A stretch of DNA of 64,000 nt from Otatea glauca (Eukaryota; Streptophyta; Magnoliopsida; Poales; Poaceae): positions 10,951,278 through 11,015,277 of the forward strand of contig CM070720.1 of assembly GCA_036346275.1 (NCBI GenBank), in the 5' to 3' direction. Made by a program: the position numbers and the translations under genes. Each line of letters starts with the position of its first letter. Within the stretch, counting starts at the first letter, position 1. Of the stretch, positions 55,983-64,000 are shown piece after piece. The notes under the pieces were generated by a model, which was not told the origin of the DNA, ran no database searches, and saw only the letters and a program-made list of their open reading frames with translations.

Positions 55983-56218
55983 AATTTGGTTTAAATATCA
56001 ATATATTGTATGATTCCGATCTTTATTTTCTTGTATGTCACAAATAATCCGCACAAATACAAATGGTCAAGTTACAAATACAAATCAGGTATTACAGATA
56101 AGGGTAAACTAGATTATTCCTCTAGAATCCCCTCTTTCAAGAATCTGGAGTCAACCAGCTAGCCAAAAACTTTCAGGAACTGCTCTTGATTCTTCAGAAG
56201 ATCAGAATCAGGAGGAGT
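55983..56218. repeat. Copied 3' flank of element B behind its 5' LTR
   Basis: 236 bp about 93% alike (by eye) to 42636-42871, including the GGAGT target copy, joined at AATTT to the leader. It replaces the primer site. Confidence 0.9.
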
Positions 56219-59200
56219 TGTCGGGACCGGATTTCCAAATCCGAACCCTCTGTGTATAAACTGTGCTAGTCTAGGAAAAGCTAGCATACACAGTGGAAAC
56301 AGTGATGACAACATATCCATATCACAATTCAAATATTATTAATTAAACAAAAGAGGTATCAGCCTTATGGCCAAATATTACAAGTAAACAGCCTCTTGGC
56401 TTGAGTTCAATAAGTAGCAACAGCGGAAACGAAATAACTGCAGCGGAATTAACCCATCCATTTGCCCAAAAGCAATCGACTGGGGTTCGCGTCCTAGCAA
56501 TCCGGATCACCTTCATCGTAACCACAAGCATAGAAATTGTAGTCACCTTCACCACGCACACTCTTCTGTGGAAAGTGGGGGGTGTTGCAAGGGTGAGCAT
56601 AGAATGTACTCCGCAAGTCTTGGAAACATAATGCATGATAACTATATGCATGGCTGAACAATTGAAGGCATAATATGGCTCTTTTGGCATAAAGCAATGC
56701 TAACTTTAAATACCAATATAATTTCACAAGGCATCACTTGATCAAAATGTAATTGAATATAAATTGAATTTGAAATAACAGCTAATCAGGTTCCAACCAC
56801 CTGACTGGCTCTAGCTGCCAAACTACAACCCGAGAGTTCCATCCACTCACAGATTCCCAAACCACCATTTTCATTTAAAACAAAACCATAAAATCTACAA
56901 TGTGCAACTGTACCTCGCCTGCCCTTGACCGTGGGCACGGCTACTTAAATAGTTTTTACTCTGCAGAGTGTGTACAACTTTACCCACAAGACATGATCAA
57001 CTCTTTTTGCCATGCAATTAACACACTTCCGTTGGTGTGTCGGTAGAGAGATCATGACAAGGCCTTTACAATGTACAGACCCGCTATTAACCTCGCCCGC
57101 TAAGGTTTCACCGCTGAAGGGTTACATCCACCCAGTCAGAAGCCCTCTCTCGCGCCATGTGGGGAAACCTGTCTCCATCCGACACCCACATTCCACCGAC
57201 TGGCGAAGTCAATATCGAGATACATAAATTAATTAGCCAGGTCATACCCATATAGACTTGCGGTTGTACGGTAGTGCTCAGTCCATGATAACACATGCTT
57301 CGGTCCTTAATTGACTATGGCGGAACATTCACTTTGAAGGTCTCGTGCATCTGCACCCGCCAAACATCCATCCGCCCTGGTCTAAATCATATTTTCCATT
57401 TTATTTTATTTAAATAACAGCAGCAACACCGATTACTGCATCTTCACAAATAAGTTTAAATAATGTTTGAAATGATTTCCATAATGACATAATACCGAAA
57501 AGTTTAAGCCAGACTAAGCAATTCTATTGTCCCATGCTACACTGTAACACCCAAAAATTTGCCCTAATATAAATTTTGGAGTATTTTTTATTTTTGAGAC
57601 TTTTTGGGAATTTATTGGAATTTGTTTGAATTTATTCAAATATAGTCTTTCTTGAAATCAATTAAAATAATGCAAAAGTTATGCAAAGTTTTCTAAAAAA
57701 ATATTTTATTTGAGTTCCAAATGACTTAAAGTATTTTCTGGATTTTTCCTGATATTTTTGCTATTTATTTCGGCTTTGTTTATTTACCTGATTTATTTTA
57801 ATTCGAAAATGATTTAAAATTGAAAGAATAGTGTTTGGGCCAAAACCCTTCGGTCCGGCCCAAGTCAGTCCGCGTCGCCGGCCCGCTCAACCCGCCTCGC
57901 CGTAAACCCTAGCCGTCGTGCGCTCGAACCGTCGGATCGAGATCTAACGGTTGTCGTTGCACCGCGTCGCCCGCATGCGTGCGCCATCGGATCGTCGCTG
58001 CGTGGACGTCCAGGATAGCGCCACGTCCCTTCGCCCACGTTATCTCTGGAGTTAACACCGTTGAGCGTTTCCGCTCGTTTCACCGGTGTTTGTGCGCAAG
58101 TCGAGGCAGCTTTTAAGTCTCCGTTGAGTGCGTCGTGCAGAGCTCCTCTCGCCACTCTATTTGACTCCTTTCATGCACGCCGAGATGTTCCAAAGTCACC
58201 GTGCGAGCTCGCCGTAGTTGCCCTTCCGCTCCGCCGCTGTTTTTGCTCCTTCTCGCCATCGTCGGTTGTCTTCTGCTGTCGCCCAAGTCGGTTCCGAACT
58301 CCTCTGAGTTCGCTACGTCGAACAGGACACTTCTTCACGCCGGAGGACCACCATAGCACCGCCGACGACCTCGTCTTCTTCAACGCCGGCAGCTTCTTCC
58401 TTCTCGCCGCTGCCGACCTTCGCGATCTTCCACGCCCGTCCGATCTTCATCGCACCGTTACGGTTCGTCCATGTCTCTGCTCTTCTCTTTTGCCTAGAGT
58501 TGGTCGTGGCCGTAGATGGGTAGATGAACGACTTAGATTAGTTCTAGGGTTGGTGCTCTAGTTAGATTTGGACCGTTAGATCTCAGATGAACGTCTCAGA
58601 TAGTGCCACGTTGCGCGATGCACAGTAAACAGCTCCGGTAGTCCTCGGGTTTGCCCTAAGGATCCGCGCCGTTCAGATTTGAACGTGCGGCGGTGATGTC
58701 GACGCGCCCTTACCGAATCATGTGTGGACGCGTGTGCGTTTTGACCGAGGCCCCGACCGGATCTCGGCCGCTGATTTAATCGGGCCGTTGGATGCGTGAC
58801 GCGTGGAGGCGTGGAGCTCAAAGCGTCGCCGAGCCGGTGCGCGGTTGGCCTTTAGATTTCGTTGGCGCGGTTGGATGCGTGACGCGTGTCATGCAGATTT
58901 CGATGCATCGCAGCATGTGGTGTTAGATCTGGCCGTTGCTGGTTTGAGCGGTCTGGATGGTGACTCGTGTGCTGTAATCTAGCCGTCGGTGGTAGGATGG
59001 CCGAGATGCTGACACGTGTCCGTGCACGAATCTCGAGATGGCTAACGTCAGCAGTGATGTCAGTGCTGACGTCAACTGGTAGGGTCGGGTGCACTGTTCC
59101 GTGGACCGAGTCCACCGTAGACCAGAGCCGGCCCATGGACCTAGTCCATAGACCAAAGCGACGTGGCAGCGCCAGGAAGCGCCACATGTCAGCTGACGTC

Positions 59201-62200
59201 ATGCTGACGCAATAAATCGAGTTTTCAGTTGAAAAATAATTATGCTAATTCGGTTTATTCTTTTTAATATATTTGCAAACTTTGAAAGGCTATAACTTTT
59301 GCATTTGAACTCCGATTGAGGTGATTTCAGTTTCTAAAGATTTGTAAAATTGTGATCTTTCTAATTCTGAATTTTATTTGAATTTTTGAGGTTGTCTAGT
59401 CTACTGTTTTGGTCATTTATTGTATATATTATTTTTACGCGTAGACGCAAATTTGACGGAAGGTTTCGAGGAAGAGTTTGTCGCTTAAGACCAAGCTTCG
59501 GAACATGACCAGCAACTCTTTGAAGGCAAGTGATGCTTTGACCATTTTGATCCCAGATTTTAGATGTATGTTGTTTTGAAATTACGCATGCTAAGTTAAT
59601 TAAAAATGAATTTAAATAAATTTGGGGTAATGTAGCTAATCAACCCATACTGTTATTACCACCTTGAAATTATTATTTGTATGCCCTGAAAACATTGTCA
59701 CCCTAGGATTACTTGTACTCGTGGGATGTTAATATGATGCCAACACGGGAGGCTAGACCGTGAATAGATGCTTAGCCTTGCAACTAGTCATCAATGATCT
59801 TCTGAAAAATGCAACAATGTTGATTAATGACATATGGAATGTATTTGAAAATGGTGTGGTGATGCCACGTGATGAGACTGAAGTACGAAGACCTGTGTGG
59901 TTCTGTACCGATGCTGAGTTATTGTTGGCATGTGTTGCACAATAATCAACCGGGTGGGAAATGTTTTAGACTGGGGCAAGTGGCAGAAGGCTGTGTGCCA
60001 GGTGGGCCTGTGTGGCAATGGGTTGATGAGAGTTGTGAGGCTGTGTGCCACATTGGGTTGTGTGCCACTGTTGAGTGATGAAAGTCTTGCCTTGGTCAGC
60101 TAAGGACTTCACCTTGCAAGTCTTTGAACTGAGTCACCCGTACAACCACATGTCTGGTATGGGACAGACCTAGTTGATTAGGGTTCTGATATCTTTCCTC
60201 TGAAACCTCGGAGTGACAGTACACGGGGTTTATCTGTGCGGGGGAGCGTACCTGTGCTATGGCTTGGTGCCCATCCAACGGTGTTGGCATGTCCTATACT
60301 TCGGCTCTGTGTGAGGGAAGTGATAGTGAAGGCAATACCAGAGAGGTTCATTGGTTAAGGTAGAGGTTCCTGAAAGGCTTTGTTGCGGGCCATCACCTGT
60401 GTGGTGAGCGGCTGTATCTTGTGGGTAAAGTGTACAACCTCTGCAAAGTGTCAAATCTAATCGAATAACCGTGTCCGCGGTATTGGACATTGCTCGGGGA
60501 TTACAGTCAAGGGTTAGATCTTCAAAAATAAAATATGGATAGGGTGGCAGTGTGCCAGTGTGAAAATAAATTGATTAAGGCTGTGTGCCAAGTTTGCGGA
60601 GAAAAACTATTTTAAGAACTTAATAATACTTCTAACTGTTTCACCGCTTTTAATCTAAATAAATTGTTTGTTTAAAAATGTTGTTTGATGCAAATGAACC
60701 AAGTAAGCCAACTCTTTGGACTAAGCATTGCATATAGTAATAACACTGCATTCTGTGCATTACTTGTTGAGTGCCTTGAGTACTCACCCCTCCTTGCCTA
60801 TCCACCCAACATCAGTGGAGGAGTCTACGCTAGCTTGGGAGGAGGAGTACATCGAAGAGCCGAACAATTAGAGGGCAAGCCCAGTCGGTTGCCTGTGGCA
60901 AGTTGATGGGACTCCACGAAGTTTATTTGCTTTCCACTGTTATCTTTTATTACTCTGATAATGTAAGCCCTGCGTGGCTGATCTTATGTAAGGAGACCAT
61001 AAGGTCATACAATTCAGTTTATATAAATGTTTGCACTATTTAATATGGTATCGTTGTGAATGTCTGTGATGTTCAACCTTGTAAAGACTGTGTGTGCTAG
61101 CGTGATCCTAGACTAGCACAGAATACACAGAGGGTCCAGATTCTCAGAATCGGATCCTGACATACACTATTGGTTATCACCAGATAAATTAGCTATTATC
61201 ATCTAGGGCGATAAAGGTTTGACATGATCAATACCAATGAGGGTATAACAAATCTGGACTTTAACTAATCCTTAAAACTACATTTAAAGTACATTGTGTA
61301 AAAGTAAGCATGCATAATTTAAAACAACATAAGCATTTTGTAAATTTGGGTTCAACATGTTCAAGGAAGACTTGCCTGGATCGAAGGGTAAGTGATCAAG
61401 ATCGTCGGTAGCAACTCCTTTCGGCTCTCCGGAAACTATACGCGAAAAGCAAATTCAAATAAAATTCAAATAAAATACAAAACCAGTACAAATAGATAGA
61501 TTATAATTTTATATGAATTTAAATTATAATTTTATATGAATTTAGAAAGAAAAATGAGGTCAATCGGACTTACGATGAAGGAGATCACACCTTTTGAATC
61601 CAAAAATTGACCTCTTGTCGGACTTGGAGAAGAAATGATTGCCGATAGAGCTCCGCTGTGAATTTTCGGAATCTGATTTTACCAGATGTATATGACAATG
61701 AGAGGAAGCTCCAGTACAAATTTGAGGCCGAATGGAGGTCGGGAGTGGCCGGGAAAGCTCACCGAAAGTTCGTCAGAGTTCGAAACGAATGGCTTACATA
61801 GGGAGATCCGGCGGGTGGATTGGACTAACTCAAAGCTAAGGATGTAAAGGATGAGAGGGGAAAGCTGGGGTTCAATGTATAGGGAAATCGGACCAGCGGA
61901 TCATCGAAAAACACTCACCAAAGTTATGGCCGGAAGAGTAACAGGCTCGCCGGAGTAAATGAGTGAAACGGGAGGGAATTAAATGTGGGTCGGGTCCGTC
62001 GGTTACTGTAGTGCACGAGTGCACTGTAGCTGACGGGGGAAAGGAGAAGCAGATCGGGTCATAATGAACAATACCGAAATTATTAATTCCGAAAACAATT
62101 AGTTTTCCACTGATAATTCATATTAAATCCGAAAATTAGCAAATAAATTTTATTAAATATGGGAATTTGAAGAGATACCAGATTCAGCAATAAAAGAATG

Positions 62201-62519
62201 AATAAATATTTTTAAATAATATAAAATTACTATATATAGCACAATAATTAATTTTTAAATGCTGAAAATTAAATAGGTTTGGGAAAATAGTAATAATGTT
62301 TTAAAAATTATGGAAAAATTCTCAAAAATACTTTAGAATATTTGTAACCCAATAAATTTATTTTTGGAATTTTTAAGCTTTTAAATTTTTTGTATAAAAT
62401 CATTTTGTGAAACTGAGAGTTGCGAAATGAGTTTTAATATAATCCGCAACATTCCAAGTAAATTCCAAATTGAATAAAATAAATAAAACAAATCAAATTG
62501 AAATTTTTAGGATGTTACA
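56219..62519 (-). repeat. 5' LTR of element B, split by a solo LTR
   Basis: Minus reading TGTAACATCCTAAAAATTT...CGGTCCCGACA, matching 42872-45536. Its hairpin at about 56263-56289 and palindrome CTACTTAAATAG (56941-56952) each carry a single change relative to the 3' LTR. Confidence 0.92.
57543..61162 (+). mobile_element. Solo gypsy LTR (Tekay-like) in the 5' LTR of element B
   Basis: TGTAACACCCAAAAATTTG...CGGATCCTGACA, 3620 bp, with perfect TACAC at 57538-57542 and 61163-61167. It has TGACGTCA (59194-59201), the TGAGTGC/GTACTCA hairpin (60768-60786) and a perfect TGTGCTAG/CTAGCACA hairpin (about 61093-61120). The frames at 57865-59215 are LTR leader shadows. GGCTGTGTGCCA-like words recur at 59988-60070 and 60545-60595. 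Confidence 0.9.
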
Positions 62520-62760
62520 GGAGTTGGAGTAGAATCTGGGAGGAGTAAGAGCTGGAGCTTTTCCGAACAAGCCCTCAATATCTTTTTAAATATTTAAATT
62601 GAAAATCATATGTGTACATTTTTCTCAAAAGTACTTTCATATAATATTATAATTTTGTTGGGTTTACAAATATATTACAATATAAATTAATGGTCAAAAC
62701 TGTGTTTTAAAAATATGTCCATATCCAGATAACTATTTGTGATCGAAGGAAGTACGTCAG
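62520..62760. repeat. MITE-like sequence next to element B
   Basis: TTTTCCGAACAAGCCC near 62558 resembles a hAT-type MITE end, and AACTATTTGTGATCGAAGGAAGTA near 62732-62755 a Tourist/Stowaway-like end (CTCCCTCCGATCACAAATAG type on the other strand). Between them the DNA is AT-rich. Exact borders are not visible. Confidence 0.5.
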
Positions 62761-63130
62761 ATTCGAGAACTTACTAAGACGACGCATCTTCACACTGCAG
62801 AGGCTGCCATCGTGCTGCAGTTCTATGATAGGGAGATTCATGGCGCCCGTGGCACCTTTATCGACCGGTGCCGCAGCCATCGAGGAAAGAGCGTATACAT
62901 CACTAGCATTGAGTTCATCACCACCTGAGTGTTGAGGTTGATCAGAGGCCTCTGTTCGATGCAATGTGAAAAGCGTTTGTGCAGCTATTGACCTCCCAAT
63001 TCAGATCCCTTTCTTTGATCCCAACGACTTCCTTGAACTTGGCGACGACCCCCTAGTGCTCTTTGTTGCAAACAAGTCACGTGTCTGTCCTTTGCAACAA
63101 AAATTCAATTTGCAATAAAAAAATTATTTG
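62761..63130 (+). pseudogene. Coding-like remnant, unidentified
   Basis: 62753-62930 has a frame of about 58 codons on plus (EAAIVLQFYDREIHGARGTF) and an equally open minus frame. 62981-63118 reads AAIDLPIQIPFFDPNDFLEL then GDDPLVLFVANKS before a stop, after an acceptor-like TTTGTGCAG. I do not recognise a family. Chance open frames are possible. Confidence 0.3.
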
Positions 63131-63430
63131 TAAACAGCACTAACTTTAGTTATGTTTCAATAGTAGGAAATGCTTGTTCCTCCGAAGTGATTTAAGAGGG
63201 AGAGCTGAGCGCGCCGGATTGAGGGAAGCAGAGGTGTTGCGGGGTCAAAATGGTTTGAGATGAAAGACATTATGACTAGAGCGGTTCGGGTTGCAGAGGA
63301 AGGAATAGGACTATCGGATTAAATCCTCTTCTATCTCAGTCGTTCATGCCAGATCCAACGAATCAGATACTCTGGAGGAGAACGGACCATCACCACCTCT
63401 TAATTAGAAGTAGTAGAAATAATCAAGACT
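63131..63430. other. Unassigned stretch before the last copia LTR
   Basis: No recognised gene or repeat. It may include the U3 of the following copia LTR, whose left end I could not place. Confidence 0.35.
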
Positions 63431-63728
63431 TGTTCAGGCTCTGATGTCCGAGTCTTTAGGCTAGAATGAGTACTGTGTTAGTTACGAGTCTTCAGGATGG
63501 TGTGCGTCTGTTACGGGGTGTGTGTATGGGCGTGTTAGTGGAGACCTGTTTTGCGGATCATGCGATGTCGTGAGTCTAAATTCTAGTTGCAGTCAGTATT
63601 TGGGTTGTATTGTTTTTTCTAAGTTGTAAGTCAGTTTGTCTTTCAGTAGAAGAAGTAGAGAAGCAGAATATTGCCCCAACGCTCTTTCTTCTTACTTGTG
63701 CGTGTTGATCCCTGAGCTCCATCGACCA
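63431..63728 (+). repeat. End of a copia 5' LTR (left border uncertain)
   Basis: Ends CCATCGACCA five bases before a primer site. The GTTAGTTACGAG and TAAGTTGTAAGTCAG context fits a copia LTR leader. Confidence 0.55.
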
Positions 63729-63733
63729 ATACG

Positions 63734-63745
63734 TGGTATCAGAGC
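63734..63745 (+). other. Primer-binding site of the last copia element
   Basis: TGGTATCAGAGC, initiator tRNA-Met type. Confidence 0.85.
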
Positions 63746-63777
63746 GGTTGCACGCCAAGTTTTTCCGGTTTGGGCCA

Positions 63778-63872
63778 ATGGCGATCGTTCCTCAGCAGGC
63801 GGTGAAGGAGACTAGCAATGTGTCATACGCGTACCTGATGCTGACGTCGCCCAACCACACTACATGCAAGGT
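63778..63872 (+). pseudogene. Start of copia gag, cut off
   Basis: Reads MAIVPQQAVKETSNV, then YAYLMLTSPNHTTCKV, the usual N-terminal pattern of plant copia gag (YPxLTxxNYTTWxxK) with Trp replaced by Cys. After codon 32 the sequence changes to CGAAAT-rich repeats, so another insertion or break begins there. Confidence 0.65.
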
Positions 63873-64000
63873 TACAAAAACCGTCGAAATTCGGCGAAAT
63901 CTCGCCGAAATCTCGGATTTCGAACCCCCAGCGAGTTTGCATAGACCGGCCGAATGTAAAAATCCGAAAAAAATTTGAAATTGCTACAGTATATTTCGGA
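63873..64000. repeat. CGAAAT-rich sequence of unknown type
   Basis: Repeated CGAAATTCGG, CGAAATCTCG, CCGAAATC words in both orientations, extending past the window. It interrupts copia gag and is probably the end of another transposon. Confidence 0.45.

Larger units (their letters stand above)
42872..62519 (-). mobile_element. Tekay-like gypsy element B, with three nested insertions
   Basis: 3' LTR 42872-45536, 5' LTR 56219-62519 (about 2.67 kb each without insertion), and perfect duplication GGAGT at 42867-42871 and 62520-62524. Minus order: LTR, leader, gag, protease, RT, RNase H, integrase, chromodomain, polypurine tract, LTR. It holds a solo copia LTR (49738-52292), a Tat-like element (52642-55607) and a solo gypsy LTR (57543-61162). 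The primer site and start of the leader are missing and replaced by 236 bp of copied 3' flank. Confidence 0.92.

Noticed and set aside
57865..59215. Open frames in the right-hand solo LTR that might be a gene
   Set aside because: They fall in the U3/leader of a 3.6 kb LTR with intact ends and duplication; similar frames occur at the same place in element A LTRs.

Overview
The window is plant nuclear DNA, most likely from a grass: it is a nest of LTR retrotransposons in which almost every base can be assigned to Ty3/gypsy or Ty1/copia elements, solo LTRs or their wreckage, with thin slices of older, gene-like sequence between them. Evidence for a plant is the repeated use of the initiator-tRNA-Met type primer site, plant-type chromovirus (Tekay-like and Reina-like), Tat/Retand-like and SIRE/Maximus-like copia families, and broken plant genes with introns (a reticulon-like RTNLB exon and a PP2C phosphatase). 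The grass assignment rests on recognising grass-like LTR families from memory. No rRNA, tRNA, CRISPR or bacterial-type operon was seen, and no clearly intact host gene.

Layout. 16-13250: Tekay-like gypsy element A (+), 5' LTR fused to gag, decayed pol, then a complete 3.07 kb LTR split by a 2.77 kb solo LTR, followed unusually by a primer site and leader. 13250-19660: minus-strand gypsy remnant C with a 2.93 kb solo LTR nested in it. 19661-23092: two 3' halves of Tekay-like LTRs flanking a minus-strand Tat-like fragment. 23093-24769, 37257-37564 and 41597-42866: older gene-like DNA holding an unknown exon, a reticulon exon and the 3' part of a PP2C gene. 24770-37251: a copia element (-) inserted inside the reticulon exon, itself carrying a Reina-like gypsy (24884-28225) and a solo copia LTR (30927-32783). 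37565-41591: a gag-only non-autonomous Tat-like element with perfect 5-bp target duplication. 42872-62519: Tekay-like gypsy element B (-), 19.6 kb across its insertions, carrying a solo copia LTR (49738-52292), a second non-autonomous Tat-like element (52642-55607) and a 3.62 kb solo gypsy LTR (57543-61162). 62520-64000: MITE-like sequence, a coding-like stretch and the 5' end of another copia element.

The genes do not work together as a system. The gag-pol genes once copied their own elements and all are now broken by stops, frameshifts, deletions or lost catalytic residues. What is most informative is (1) the nesting order, fixed by intact target-site duplications at nine insertions; (2) a repair-type junction in element B, where 236 bp of 3' flanking DNA has been copied behind the 5' LTR; (3) a reticulon exon and a PP2C gene 3' end lying about 500 bp apart once the insertions are removed, as in a captured-gene chimera; and (4) two hairpins and a 12-nt palindrome in the LTRs of the Tekay-like clade that keep their pairing through paired base changes.
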